Source: Brachypodium distachyon (taxonomy: Eukaryota > Streptophyta > Magnoliopsida > Poales > Poaceae). From it: a DNA stretch of 64,000 nt. How positions within the stretch are numbered: position 1 is the first letter of the stretch; the number at the start of each line of letters is the position of its first letter. The DNA is taken from assembly GCF_000005505.3 (NCBI RefSeq), contig NC_016132.3, positions 40,252,914 through 40,316,913 on the forward strand, written 5' to 3'. Below the pieces are notes generated by a model. It worked only from the letters and a program-made list of their open reading frames with translations, had not been told where the DNA came from and did not search any database. Position numbers and translations under genes: made by a program. Below are positions 10,914 through 23,267 of this stretch, in pieces.

Positions 10914-13900
10914 TGTAACATCCCAAAATTTCAAATTCTTACATGTGCATTGCATTCATGAGCATCATGCCATAATTGCATATTTGAATTCAAATTTGAA
11001 TCTCAAAAAGCCTTTAAAAGATTTTATTTCAATTTAAACCCTAGGGTTTACACCCATTTGAGCTTTGGATCTTCAAAACCAATAGGGTTTATTTATAATA
11101 GGGGTTTATTGCATAAATAAGCTATCCCATAATTTTTGGATAATTATTTGGAGTTGAAAAACTATTTTATTTAAATAGTTATATAGCCCTAAAGGCATTT
11201 GTAGGGCAAATGTATTTTTATATATTTTATTTTGAGGGGAAATTACTCCCAAAAGTTGAATCATGATAAAACATGATTTTACAAATTTTCTGGAGTTTAT
11301 TTGGACCAATTTGGAGTTCAAAATCAAAAGATATCAAAGAAAAGGCTGAAAGAAAAAAAAAGGAGAGAACTGGACCGGCCCGGCCAAATGGGCCGCCCCG
11401 GAACCATCCCGACCGCGCCCGAGCCGAACCGAGCCAACCCGTTCCGCGCGCGCGCGCCCGCAGACGCTGATAGGTGGGGCCCACCTGTCAGGCCTTTCTT
11501 CCCCGAAGGAAAGCGCCCGCGCCGCCCGCTGAGTCCGCGCCGGATTCTCCACACCGCCACAATCTCCGGAATCCGGTGATCCCGGCCTTCCCGAATCTCG
11601 CCGCTCGCTTCTGTATAAAGCCCCACCCCTCCTCTTCTTTTTCCCCCTGCTCGCCCCCGCTCGCACGCGCCCACGCCGTCGCGATTGCTCGCTGAAACCC
11701 TAGCGCCGCCCGCCGCCGTTTCCCTTCGTCGCCGGCGAACCAAGAGGTTCGAGCCCCCATCTTCTGCCCCCTCTTCCTCTACTTCTCCGTGCGCTTCTTT
11801 TGACACGCACCTCGTCGAGTTTCGTCCGCCGCAGCTGTCGCCCGTCGCTCGTCGAAGCTCCGCCGCCCGCTGCCGTCTTCGCGCCGTCCTAAGCGTGGCG
11901 TCCGACCCCCCCGAGCCGCACCAACCGCGTCAGGGTCTTCGCTTCGTCGCGCACCCGTGTCCTCCCCGACGCCCGAGGGCCCCCCGAACGCCGCCGGCCT
12001 TCGCGCCCATGCCTGCGCCGCCGTCTTCCCCGTCTCCGGTGACCGCCGCCGCCGCCAGGTATCCCCTAGACCTCTCCTCGTCCGTCCGATCTTATCCGAC
12101 GGCTAGGATTAGACCTAGGTTTTATTTTAAATCGAACCGGTACGCGCCTATTAGAACGTGACACGTGGCACCCGAATTATAAAATGAAAATCTAATTTTA
12201 ATCCCCCGGTTTAATTAAATGGCACTTTTGCAGAAAAGCCCCTATAACTTCAAATGATCATAACTTTTAAACCCTTTGGCCAAATTTGACAAACTTGACC
12301 TTTTTGGAAAGCTCTCAACCTGTAGAAACTTTTGGCACTGTTTAAATTTAAATTTGAATATTTGAATCATAGTCAATTTACAGAATAGGGTTTAATGCCA
12401 TTTAATTCATAACTAATTATTTAGAAATCCTTTTTAATTGAAACCAGTGCCAAAAATTTTGTTTTATTATCCTCTGTCCACTGGGACATAGAAATAAATA
12501 TTTTGAATTAAATTAACTGGCCGATGCCAATAAAACTTTATTTTAGGGTTTAAACCCTAGCTTTTACTTTTTGATTAAAACCCTATGCTTTTGTTTTAAT
12601 TACTTATGCTTAAGATCAGTTGATCACCCAAATAAAATAAACCAAATCATGTCACATGTTTGCATTGCATCATAGCATACTTTAATTTTTGTCATGATGT
12701 GAATTGTGTGTTTATGTGTGTGTATATTGTTTGTATTTGAATAGTTTTCTCGGAGAGCGAACCTTGTGATTGTGACGAGTGTTTGAACTCCAACTGCTAC
12801 CAAGGCAAGTTCACTTTGATCATATCCTATTACTGTTTGTTTTTAAATACTTATGCATTAGAGTTGTTTGTAGAAATGCATTGATAGGACTATTACTCGT
12901 ACTTATGCTAGCTATGATTGACCTGCTAGCTATGATTGACCTACTAGCTATAGGGTTACCTTTGCCATGAATCGTCCACCAATAGCCATCGTGATTAGTA
13001 TTGCTTAGCCATGCTATGTTAGTAAACGTGGAAGGGAATCTCAATCACTGTGAAATGATGATGTGGAGTGATTTTGGAAAACTTGGCAAAAACAACCCTA
13101 ATGAACCATCCTGGGTGGACTGCTTTGAGATTTTGAGATGTTATGCGACGTCAGGTCCATTTCTATGGGTCCCTCTGAGTCGAGTCTCCGTGGATTCGGA
13201 GATGGATCGTCCATGGACGTCTCTTCCGTGGATTCGGGGAGCGCTTGCGTCGCAAATGTGGAATGCCACCTGGGGTATCAGAGACTGGACTAGTTTCCTA
13301 TTTAGTAGCTTCCAGTACAACCACATGGTAATATGGGCTCTGCCTGGATGGAGTAAGAAATGTTTACCCAGATCCGAGGGATTGTACTGAGATAGTTGTG
13401 TAGGTGGGAGCGCGGGTCCCTCAGGTGGTCTGGGCGAACATGTTCTGAAAATTCTTGAAGTCGATGCCGTTGCTACTCCACCTGGAGGACAGCAAGGGAT
13501 TAACACGTCGATTTCTTGTGGGAAATGTGTACAACCTCTCGAGAGTGTCAAACTAAGTACTTAGCCGTGTCCCCGGTTACGGACAATCATGAGCAACTAG
13601 ATATTGGGGCTGTAAGGAAGGTCTCACTCATTCCAATTTCTTAAATAAAATGAATGGTTTGAACTTGGGTAGGAGCACTTGATGTATCTACTCAATGTGC
13701 TCTAGGTTAATAGGAGCATGGGTGTTTCTACCCCGTGTCCATTAGTTAACAATATTGTAACATTCAATTGTACTAAGATAAACTATGTTTTGCTACCACG
13801 CCATAAAGCCTGAACCCCACTATACCTCAATTGCATATAATTGGTAGGATCTGTTATAACTTCCAGGTGAACTTGCCAATACGTTCAATGTATTGACCAC

Positions 13901-14274
13901 GTAGTGGCTGCAATCAATAATGCAGGTGAATCTGACGAAGAGTGAGGTTTCGTCTATGTTCTTTGGGTCATGTGCTTACATTCCAACATGCTATCTCCTC
14001 TGGGAGTAGTTGAGGCCCATTTGCTCTACCTTTCCAATGCAGTTTTGATGATACAATGTTTTATGGTTTCGAAACACTATTTGTTTATGATGGCCCAAGG
14101 GGTCATGCAAATTTGTAAGTATAATTAAGTTCTGGATGATACGATGTAATAAAGTACATTTTGGCCTTTGTATCTTGGTATTACATCTTGAAACTGTGTG
14201 TGCTAGTGAGTCGATCCAGGGACTAGCACAAATAAGCACAGAGATCGAACCCTTGTAAGGGGGCGGTCGCTTCA
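10914..14274 (+). mobile_element. solo LTR, Tekay-type family, TSD CAAGT
   Basis: 3361 bases, from TGTAACATCCC to GGTCGCTTCA. CAAGT flanks both sides (10909-10913 and 14275-14279). A TATA motif (TGTATAAAGCC near 11610) follows a GC-rich, CG-dinucleotide-rich stretch and probably marks the LTR promoter. Inserted into the minus-strand gypsy element between its protease and RT. Confidence 0.93.
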
Positions 14275-14279
14275 CAAGT

Positions 14280-14800
14280 ACTCTTCAAGCGAATTTCATT
14301 AGCATGTTTAGGTTCAATCCTTAGCAATAATCTGATTTTCGCTCAACTTTTGCTTCTCATTGTGTGCTCTACTAGGTCTAGCAAGATCGTCTTTTAAAAT
14401 ACTTTCGGGAGACATAGGAAGTAAGGCAATTGGCTTATCATTATGAACAAGAGAGTATTGATTTGTGCTACTATGGTGTACAGAATTTGTGTCAAATTGC
14501 CATGGTCTACCTAGTAAAAGAGCACATGCTTGCATAGGGACAACATCACACTTGACATAATCAGCATAGGCAGCAATAGTAAAATGCACATGAACGGTAG
14601 GTGTTACCTTAACTTTGTTGCTGTTGTTAAACCAATGAATGTGGTACGGACGAGGATAGGGTCGTGTCATGAGAGAAAGCTTCTCCACCATCTCCATACT
14701 TGCCAAATTGTTACAGCTCCCACCATCAATAATAATGCGAATACATTGATCTTTTACCACACCCTTGGTATGGAACAAATTATGGCCCTGATTTGTTTAG
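14280..14800 (-). pseudogene. gypsy aspartic protease region (broken)
   Basis: The minus-strand reading contains IIIDGGSCNNLAS, the aspartic protease active-site region with Gly in place of the usual Ser/Thr after Asp, and later CALLLGRPWQFD, the typical second protease motif. It lies between the gag zinc knuckle and the RT of the same element. Confidence 0.75.
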
Positions 14801-14919
14801 GCCTTAGTCACTTGTGCACTCAAAACTCGCTGTTCAATTAAGCCTGGGTACTTCTCTGCATCTTCTGCAACCATAAAATTGGAGTCTTGCACCGTGTTTG
14901 TGGCGGCTCATTGCTCATC

Positions 14920-16092
14920 ACGTGCAATAAGAGCTAAAGTGTCCTCATCATAATCACTGGCGAATCATAACCACCATCATCAAGAGCAATCATCACACGA
15001 GCGGAAGGGCATTCACGTGCAATGTGACCAAGCCCACTGCATTTGCGGCATTGAATCTGGTTGGATTTGCCCATAGATGCCATGGAGGAAGAAGAGCTTG
15101 GGGCTGGTCCAGCGAGAGTGCGCTTTGCTGCAAATGGAGGTATTGCAGGCGTTGTCGCTCGCGTGGGTGTGGGCGTGGGAGTGGATGGTGCAGAAGCCCG
15201 TAACGACGAAGTTGATGGTTTCCAAGAAGGAGAACGCCCTGCAGAAAAGTTAGTTTGTGTCGCCTCTCGCCGATCCTACACTTCACATTCAGCATTGCAA
15301 GCAAGGTGGAACAAACAGGTTATAGTATGGTACGACTTATATCGAAGAATGGTTTGAATTTCCTTATTCAACCCGCTGAAAAAACGGGCAAGTAAAGCTT
15401 CATTATCTTCCACCATAACACAACGCATCATGCCAGTTTGTAATTCTTGATAGTATTCCTCTACAGAATTTTTGCCTGGATCTAAACGTGTTAATTTGTT
15501 AATTTCAAAGCATCCCAATAGTGATTGGACTAGCATAATTAACACGACAATATTCAGTCCACCATATGGAAGCAAAACTAGTGAACTCACAAGTAGCGGC
15601 ACTAACACGTTTATCCTCGGGATAATTTAAACATGTAAAATGTTGTTGTAGTTCTAATTCCCAAGAAAGGTATGCATCAGGATTATATCTACCATCAAAC
15701 ATGGGTATATTTAATTTCAATTTCGCAACATGATCATCATCACGTACCAGCGGATGTGTGTGGCGAATGTAGGGGCGTGGGCGACCACGTGGCTGTTGCA
15801 GAACCTCCCCCTCGTCTTCTCGCTCGCCCTCCGATTCGTCCTCCCCGTAATACTCCTCATGCTGCTGCTCCTCGTGAGATGCAGTGGCCGTAGCCGAGGT
15901 TTGACCTTGGTGAACGGGAACACGATGTGCCCGCCTAACAAATGCTTGCTGATGAGGATCCCGGTTCGCGGTCGGTGGCGGTAAGCGCGCCATCACCTCC
16001 TGGAATTTGGCGTCGAGTTGGGTGGCGAAAGATGCTTCGAGGCCCTCAAGGTGTGCCATCGTATCATTAAAGCATTTGTCAACGTCCTGCAT
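14920..16092 (-). pseudogene. gypsy gag with CCHC zinc knuckle (frameshifted)
   Basis: The first ATG is at 16092. The acidic N-terminal part is followed by the gag core (KLNIPMFDGRYNPDAYLSWE). A frameshift near 15530 moves the reading to the segment with NSVEEYYQELQTGMMR and ARFFSGLN. Near 15050-15000 a zinc knuckle CRKCSGLGHIARECP (C-x2-C-x4-H-x4-C) is visible in another frame. Role in a live element: structural protein packaging the RNA. This copy is broken. Confidence 0.75.
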
Positions 16093-16104
16093 GTGATCGC
16101 CCAA

Positions 16105-17232
16105 GAGCTTGGTGAAGTTAGGCTATATTTCGGCGCTTGTCGGTTCATTGGCCTCGTCCACACCTGTCATGATTAGTACTCAAAAGTATAGCAATGGGTG
16201 TATATGCTACGGGCAGGTGGTGGAAACAACGCGTAATCTGTCAAGCAAAACCACAATTCTTACCCGTTCTTACCCTGCAGCAGGTGGTGACTAGCAACCG
16301 TTGTGGTTAAATCTCAGGAAGATTGAATAGAGCGATTGACAGGCGGTGTCAACGCACGGTGTAGTAATATGTGGAGCTCTGGGTGGCCGTAATATCTGTA
16401 GCAACAATTCAAAACAGTAATGCCACAAGTTGAATAATAGCTCAACGATGGTACCATGCTGGTCCTAGGCTATACCGGGCTAGAGACGCGAGCCTAGACG
16501 CGACACCAAAAGCAACAGGTATAGTGCTCGGAAAACAGACAGATATAGGAAACTCACTATGATGGCACGTGTCTCAAAACGAGAAGCAAGGTCGAAAAAC
16601 TGAAACTGCAGAAATCTGCTCTGGAAAGCATGCAGACGGCTCAAAAATTTCCGCTTTGATGGCAGATAGCTAAAAACGATCCCGGAAGTGTAAAAACTGT
16701 GTAGGCTCAAACAATTTTTTTTTGCTCTCCCCTCCTCTTTCCTTTCCTGGAGGCCGAAACTTTCCGGGACGTGGATCAAATTACAGATCGGATCGGATCT
16801 CTTTGTATGGGAAGCAAACTCTAAAAAAAGGAAAAACAACTAAACCTGATTTGATACGGGCAGAATTATGCGGGCGGGGAAAGTGTTATGTGGGCGTGGG
16901 ATTTCTGGAACCGAAATCAATACGGATAGAGATATCTTGTGGCGGAATTGGTGGTGGTGGAGGAAGATCTGCGAGTGAGGCAAGGCGCTGTGATGGCGAC
17001 GTAACGACTATGAACAGAACTCGAAACTCTAAAGGTCTTGACGCTAAAACCAGCACTCGCCACGACGATGCAGACTAGAATTCAACAATGCACGTACTGA
17101 AAAGAAAAGATGCAAAGGCTCGAAATTGTTTGTAGGATAAGATCTAACCCTAATTTTTGTGGCTTTTTCATGGACCGTAGGAATAAAACAGATGCAAACT
17201 AATCTAGGAAAACAATAAGATGTCACCGAGAA
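16105..17232 (-). other. untranslated leader of the minus-strand gypsy element
   Basis: About 1.1 kb between the PBS and gag with no supportable ORF. It shows a T-rich run near 16715 and is otherwise featureless. Confidence 0.5.
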
Positions 17233-17250
17233 ACCTGAAATCTGATACCA
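17233..17250 (-). other. primer-binding site (initiator Met-tRNA type)
   Basis: Read on the minus strand, TGGTATCAGATTTCAGG begins two bases after the end of the LTR. The first ten bases are complementary to the 3' end of initiator Met-tRNA, the usual primer of plant gypsy elements. Confidence 0.8.
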
Positions 17251-17252
17251 CT

Positions 17253-17725
17253 TGATAGGGTATGAGAAGGTAGCTATCGATTATGGTGGAGGTCGACATT
17301 GACGAACCGACTACAAGCGTGCGAGACGTTGCGCCTTAGCGATCGCTACACCAACTTCCGAGGTTATTGACCACGCCGGAGCTAGATCAACCTGATCACG
17401 AAAGATCAATTCCTGCAAGCAACCGAAGAACTGGCAAGAATAATAGATACAATCAAGATATTGCGAATAAAGATGAAGCTTTATAGATGGGATTCTGCAA
17501 GCGCGTAGTACATAAGGTCGATTTGACACTTGTGCCTATGGCGAAGATTAGCAATGGCTAAGTCTTAAACTAAACAAAATTCAAGTCGAAACGATGACCT
17601 AAAGGGGGTATATATGGAGGAATAGAGGGGTATGCGGCCAGCCTTGGGAAAGGAGGCAGAATTCCCTCTCTAGGTCGGTTTCCTTAACCTACATGGACCT
17701 AAAGGGGGTATAACAAATCCTATCA
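17253..17725 (-). mobile_element. 5' LTR of the minus-strand gypsy element
   Basis: 473 bases with perfect 7-base terminal inverted repeats (TGATAGG at 17253, CCTATCA ending 17725). Reading leftwards it is followed by a 2-base spacer and the PBS. A minus-strand TATA-like CATATATAC lies near 17610. On the right it is inserted into a copy of the Tekay-type LTR. Confidence 0.88.
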
Positions 17726-18292
17726 AGTTCATGTATCTACTCAATGTGCTCTAGGATAATAGGAGCATGGGTGTTTTTACCCCGTGTCCATTAGTTAACA
17801 ATAATGTAGCATTCAATTGTAGTAGAATAAACTATGTTTTCCTACCACGACATAAAGCCTGAACCCCACCAAGCCAAATACTGCATATACTTGATAGGAT
17901 CTGTTATAACCCTTTTGTGAACTTGCTAATACATTCAATGTATTGACTCCCTAGTGGCTGCAACGTTTAAATGTTGCAGGTGAACCAGGTGAAAAGTGAG
18001 GTACGAATTGTTAGGGTTGTGAGTTTACATTCCAACATGTTTCGACTGTGGAGTTTTTATGGGACTCCTGTATCTTCTGCCTTCCGCTGCAAGATTTTAT
18101 TTTCTTTTGAGATAACCCATGAGGTTGTGCAATATGTAAGTTACTACTAAATTCTGGATCAATGCGATGTAATATACTTTTGACCTTTGTATCTTGATAT
18201 TGCATCTTGAAACTGTGTGTGCTAGCGAGTCGATCCAGGCACTAGCACTGTAAACACAGAGATCGAATCCTTGTAAGGGGGCGGTCGCTTCA
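17726..18292 (+). mobile_element. 3' fragment of a Tekay-type LTR
   Basis: Matches the last about 570 bases of the LTR family, beginning at the block ATGTATCTACTCAATGTGCT and ending GCGGTCGCTTCA. It was the insertion site of the minus-strand gypsy element. Its left partner would lie beyond that element's missing far end. It joins LINE sequence at 18293. Confidence 0.85.
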
Positions 18293-19385
18293 ATTCGGCC
18301 TTCAATCCGCCGTGATGACGATTTCCTTGCATGGAACTGTGAGAAGACGGGTGTCTTTCAGTTAGAAGTGCTTACAAGCTGGATTTGCACCTTGAGTAGG
18401 TTGATCAGCCGGCCACCTCTAGTGCACATCCGGATGGATCCAACCCGTGCTGGGACCTTATTTGGAAGTGTCCGGTGCCGCAAAAAGTCAAATTTTTGCT
18501 TGGAGAGTGGCCACAGATAGCTTGGCTACTAGGCTCAACAAAAAGAAGCGCAAGATTGAAGACTTCAGTACTTGTACCATCTGCAGACGGGAGGATGATG
18601 ATGCTTTTCATGCACTGTGCACCTGCCCACATCCTTGCCTCCTCTGGAATGCTATGAAGGAAGTTTGGCCACTGCCCACTATATCCCCATCTGATGGTGA
18701 GAGCCCAGATTGGTTTTTCCTGCTCCTCGACAAGGCATCTCCTGTCCAGCGAATCAGATTGGCGTCTGTGGTATATTCATAATGAGATCACTCACAGGAA
18801 GGTGCCGCTTGATATCCATGCTTCGTCTCAGTTCCTCCAAAGCTATGTGGACTCTCTTATTGCCATCAAACAGTGTCCGTCGACGGACCTGTGTAAGGGC
18901 AAGCAGCTGACCAATGTTCTGTCACTTCGGCCGAATCGGGCTGCCCGTACTTCTGTTGATGTTCCATGGCAGGAACCTGAACTTGGCAGGGTCAAGCTTA
19001 ACACAGATGGCAGTTATGTGTTGGCTACTAGACAAGCGGGGGCAGGGATGGTCCTGAGAGATCACCTGGGGGCCGTAATTTTCTGCGATGTTAGATACTT
19101 GCCTGTTTGTGCCGACGCCCTTGAAGCGGAGCTTGTTGCTTGGATGGAAGGCATAGCGATCGCCCTCCAGCGATCGAACGAACCTATCCAGATGGAGACG
19201 AACAGCGCGCAGTTGTTGGCCATTGTCCAGGCTAAGGCAGTGGACCATTCTCGTTATAGTAACTTGGTTCAGGAGGTGAAAGGCCTGGTTAAGTTCATCA
19301 AAATTCATAGATCTCAGAATAGTGTTAGTCACAACCTTGCGGCTTTCGCAAGGTCACACCAACGTACGGCTTGTTGGTTGGGGTG
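18293..19385 (+). pseudogene. LINE (non-LTR retroelement) 3' remnant: zinc-binding RT domain and RNase H
   Basis: The first part reads, across frameshifts, as the C-terminal region of a plant LINE reverse transcriptase: KSQIFAWRVATDSLATRL, then CTICRREDDDAFHALCTC (zf-RVT type Cys/His pattern), about 18480-18630. A plant RNase H (RVT_3 type) follows in another frame: VKLNTDGSY, GAGMVLRDHLG, ALEAELVAWMEG, about 18990-19350. The 5' end is cut by the LTR at 18292, and the 3' end merges with Tat-like sequence near 19385 with no poly(A) seen. Not functional. Confidence 0.75.
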
Positions 19386-19657
19386 TAGTCCGGCACTCTC
19401 CACCCTCCGCCGATGGCGAAAGGCCAGAGGGGTCCCGTCGCTGTCCTCCTGGTCGCGGGCGCCCGCGCAAGCGGCGGCCTAAGAAGATGAGGGCCCAGCA
19501 GCCTGGCCGGACGGATCCACGGGGACCGCGCGACTAGCCGGCCTCCGTGGAACACCCAGCCGGACCAAGGCGCCCTCCTTCATCGCCTCTCGCTCCTCCA
19601 AGGTTGGAAGCCGCCAGAGTGTGTTGATTCCCTAGCCGTCGCAGTCGGGAAGCACGG

Positions 19658-20569
19658 TCAGAAGGTCGTCGCGCCCCGGGTCAGCGCACAGTGGGAGAAT
19701 TTCATCGGGCAATATCTCGGCACTCTCGATGCCGAAGAAGAAGCCCATGGTGTCGTAGAAGGTCTCAGTGTCCGGCTATGGCCCCTCCTCCGGGAGTCTG
19801 CGCGTGCGGTCCTCAGGTCCCTCGTACACCCACGCCGGATGAGATCTCCTCTACAGTAGCGCCAGGTGACGGAGGAGGAAGTCTCTGCCACCATCTGGGT
19901 TGTAAGGCTTTGGCGAGCAAGGTGCCTCACGCGGCACAGGGCATCGCGGAAGCTGGCGTCGTTGCTGTCGAACTCCCAAGTACCGACCGGGGGCGATACA
20001 GGAAGAGTGGGGGCATCGAAGTTGCGTTTGTCCTCGCCGTCAACCCTGACGTGAGACACTGGTGCATCAACCATCCCGGATGTACTCACCCTCCAGTCTG
20101 TCCCGGAGCCTCCAATTGACCCCCCGCTCAAGGGGACTTCGTTGGAGATGATGGGGACGGAGAAGTGGCGGAAGAATGCCACACTGGGCATCATCCCGAC
20201 GAAGTTCTCACACAATTGCGCCAAAATCGCTAATGTGATGACGGCGTCAGGGGGAAGGTGTGTGACCTGGAGTGAGTACGTCAGCAGCACCGCCTCCAGG
20301 AAACACAACACCGGTGGGATCAGACCCGAGACCAGGTGATCCATGAATACCGTCCGGAAGTTCCCTTTTGCCTGGTTGGCCGGCTTGAGCTTGGTGGCGC
20401 CGTGCTCGTTGGTTGGTCCCATCACCATGGACAGCAGGTCGCACATCTCGAGCTCGCCGCTGATGCCCTCTCCGAGGAAGACGCATCTCTGACGCGTGGC
20501 TGCGTCAAACTCGCTGGCACTTACGGGCTCCTTCCCCTTCCTCGTGGGCTGGCGAGCCTTGGGGGCCAT
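19658..20569 (-). pseudogene. antisense ORF, PF04195 'putative gypsy-type transposon' protein
   Basis: ATG at 20569 gives MAPKARQPTRKGKEP. The core contains VFMDHLVSGLIPPVLCFLEA and VGMMPSVAFFRHFSVP, homologous to the copy at 3198-2168. About the first 165 residues look family-like. Beyond that the reading degenerates and is probably out of frame. The protein's function is unknown. Its position antisense to the LTR direction matches extra ORFs known in Tat-lineage elements. Confidence 0.6.
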
Positions 20570-20687
20570 GGGGGAGAAGCAGCGAGCAGTGGAGCAGCTA
20601 AGCGAGGAGGAAGATGAAGAACGTGGGCTGTGGCTGGTTGCGTGCGAGAATGGGGAATGTGAGCGGACGGAAGTGGTGGCGCCTGTG

Positions 20688-20695
20688 GTATATAG
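20688..20695 (-). promoter_or_regulatory. TATA-like motif of the second antisense ORF
   Basis: The minus strand reads CCTATATACCACAGG about 120 bases upstream of the ATG at 20569, a spacing close to that of the first copy. Confidence 0.4.
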
Positions 20696-22140
20696 GTTTG
20701 CCCCTTGCCCTTCCCCTCAATTCCCCCGAAACCTCCACAATTAGCGCGCCCACGAACCCACGACTGCAGCGGCTCTTCCCACGGAGCACGGGAATCAAGA
20801 CCGCCGCGCAGAGCAGTCAAGGCCACGTCCAGTCGTGGCAGGTCATCTCCACTATGGCACGCAAGCGACGACACGCGTCGCCAGGTGATCATTGTGGTGG
20901 CCCCGCGGCCCTCGCTCCTGGAAGGGCATCGCCCCGCACGAGGCTCTACATCAGTGCTTGCCTCCTGCCAGTTCAATGCCAGGGGCTTGTTGGCTCCGGG
21001 GATACGGGGGTATCCTAGATCCTAGGAGCGTGAGACGCGGCCCATCCGTGTCAGCGTTAGGCTCCTCGGGAACGAGGTACCCAGGGGACCGCCTTCCCCG
21101 GGTTTTCTTCCCGGGAGACTTGTGACTGTTCTCTCCTCCATCGGGCCCAGGGCCGAATGGCTCCACCGGGGTACCTGGTCTGGCTACTTTGGCGTCCACG
21201 AGCCTGAGCTGGTACAGATCTGCCCATTCAAGGGGCGTCCTCGGGACTGCACGACTGCGGTGTGGCGATCACCGGTGAGGACGACAGGCAGGACGCAGCA
21301 GATCCCCTTTACCTTTTGACCGGCCAGCTTCTATGTCGCGTCATGACTATCACCGTTTCGGCCTAGACAGGGCCGAAAGCTTCTCTGCGCCCTGGACCGG
21401 GCACAGATCACTTTGGACAAGAGCCATAGAGCAAGCGGGCAGCTTCATATTCGTCTTGTAGTGGGGATGTTCTGCTGTAGCAGCACGCATGCCATGTGCC
21501 CAAAGTTCACCACTGTGGTGACCCCTTGAACTATAAAAGGAGGCCCAAGGCTTCCACTCAAAAGAGGTTGGCATCAAGGATAGACCAGGCATAGGCAGTT
21601 TGGGCAGGAGAAGGGTTGGTGTTTTGACCGTCGGAGAAGAGCAGCGTCTACTTCTCCCTCCTCCCCGAGCCGCCGTAGTTTAGGCTAGAGCTCAGCACTC
21701 GGGCCGCTCATTGTAACCACTCCTTGTTCCATCCACCACCATCTATACAGACAAAGCAGGACTGGCGCTCGCAAGCAGGGAATCTCTCATGTTCATCGAC
21801 AGGACAAGACCCACGCCGACCGGTCAAGGGGCTGGGCGGCGCGTTTTGTCTTGTCAGACCATAAGGAGGCAGGACGCGTGGAGGCAAAGCTTCAGCGATA
21901 GGCACCGCCCACCAGGGCACATGACAAGTGTAGGGGTAGTTTGCCTATTGTGTGGTATCCCCTTTGGGCATAAAAGGTGGACCAAGGGTAGAGTAAAGGG
22001 GAGAGGCTACGGTGAATAGGGAAGGAGTAAGCAGTTTGAAGTTGAGGGTAGAATAGACTCGTGTGCGCATATGTGTGTGAATTTGTGTTGTTCGTCCCAG
22101 CCGCCCGAGCAACACCCTCGCCCTCCACGAAAAAAAAGGG

Positions 22141-23267
22141 GGTGTGTTGAGCCCCCAGTGACGGAACTCAGGCATCGACATCAGGCGCGCCCACCAAGGG
22201 GGTGCGCGAGTAGCGAAGGCGGTTGCGGCGCACGAGTAGGTTCTTCGCGGGAGCCGATAGCAACGATGGCTCCAAAGAAGGTCCCACCACCGGTGACCAG
22301 AGACCCGCCGACCAAGCACATGCGCTCGAGGAGCTTGGCAGGCGGTTCTCACAGTCCGCGTGAACGACAGTCGTTGCTGCAGCAGCTCGAAGGGCAGGCG
22401 CACCAGCCGGTCGTGCAGGATGCTCGCCTCGCTGATCAGCATGTGCATGCACAGGTTGTGCAACAAGACCAGCCCCACGGCCCTCGCCTACATGTAGGAG
22501 GGAGAAGGGCCACGCTGGGCGCGCACAACGAGGAGGCGCAACATGAAGGGGAGTCCGCATTCAACCAGTCGAAGTTGCAGCTTGGGCCTCATCGCCCGCC
22601 GGGGGTCGGAAGTCACCCGTTTGGCGACCCGCACCAAGGGGCCGCGGACAAGCATAGCGCTCGTGTCGTGCCACAGCCCGTAGCCCTAGCCGCAGTCCAG
22701 GTTCTCCTGCCGCACGAGCTGCCGTGCGGGACCCCAGAGGATGATTGCTGGCGCCGGGGCCGTGACGGCCTACTGCAGTTCGCCCGAAGGGCGGACGCAA
22801 CGCCGAAGCCATCCGCGGGAAACCATGGACCGCCACGGCGCGACCGACCGCCCGGCGGTGAAGGAAGTATCTCGAGAGGGCCCGCGCCGCCCCCACCACC
22901 TGCGGGTGGGCGGCGGGGACAGAACCCGGATGAGACCATCTCAGTGGCTTCGTTATGGCCGCGGCCCGAGCACCAGGGCGCTCCGGCCCATAGTGAAAAG
23001 GTCCATAGAAGTAAATCCACGAAATATACAAAAAAAACTAGATGAAAATATTGGAACCAATGGCACAAGTTTTGCACTTTTGGATTTTCCGATCAATGAT
23101 TTCCTAGAATTATTTGATCTGCTCAAAGAAGGGTAAGGGGCTAACTGGTGGTTTTTGCGGCAAAAATAAGATAAAAAAGGATAGGGTCATATGGCGCGAG
23201 CCGGAGTCGGTGGGGCCCACTTACGGTGCATGATGCTAGTAACGCTGATGTCGGTAGGGCAGCCTGT
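22141..23267. other. GC-rich then AT-rich interval, not recognised
   Basis: Long open frames exist on both strands (for example 22071-23045 plus and 22478-21945 minus), but they owe much to GC richness and none shows a domain I recognise. The minus-strand reading LCMHMLISEASILHDRLVRL looks helical and could be part of a retroelement protein. The last 230 bases are AT-rich. Probably the remains of the Tat-like element or of something inserted in it. Confidence 0.3.

Larger units (their letters stand above)
4389..17725 (-). mobile_element. minus-strand Ty3/gypsy element split by two solo LTRs, 3' end lost
   Basis: Read right to left: 5' LTR (17725-17253), primer-binding site, leader, gag, protease, reverse transcriptase, RNase H, integrase. 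The coding part is interrupted by solo LTRs at 10914-14274 and 6395-10548, and is truncated at 4389 by the Tat-like LTR, so its own 3' LTR is missing. The order protease-RT-RNase H-integrase fixes it as Ty3/gypsy. The integrase resembles chromoviral ones, but I do not assign a lineage. Multiple stops and frameshifts make it inactive. Confidence 0.85.
19386..22140 (+). mobile_element. second Tat-like Ty3/gypsy fragment with antisense ORF and LTR-like 3' part
   Basis: Organised like 910-4388: a minus-strand PF04195-like ORF (20569-19658), a minus-strand TATA above it, then on the plus strand an LTR-like region with TATAAAA at 21532-21538 and a second, similar CATAAAAGG at 21969-21977. Both TATA sites share the context seen at 4051. 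The LTR start may lie near 20988, but no clean boundary or target duplication could be fixed. Confidence 0.5.

Noticed and set aside
22071..23045. 324-codon plus-strand ORF as a host gene
   Set aside because: Begins in the LTR-like region, is Pro/Arg/Gly-rich in a GC-rich block with equally long minus frames, and shows no domain.
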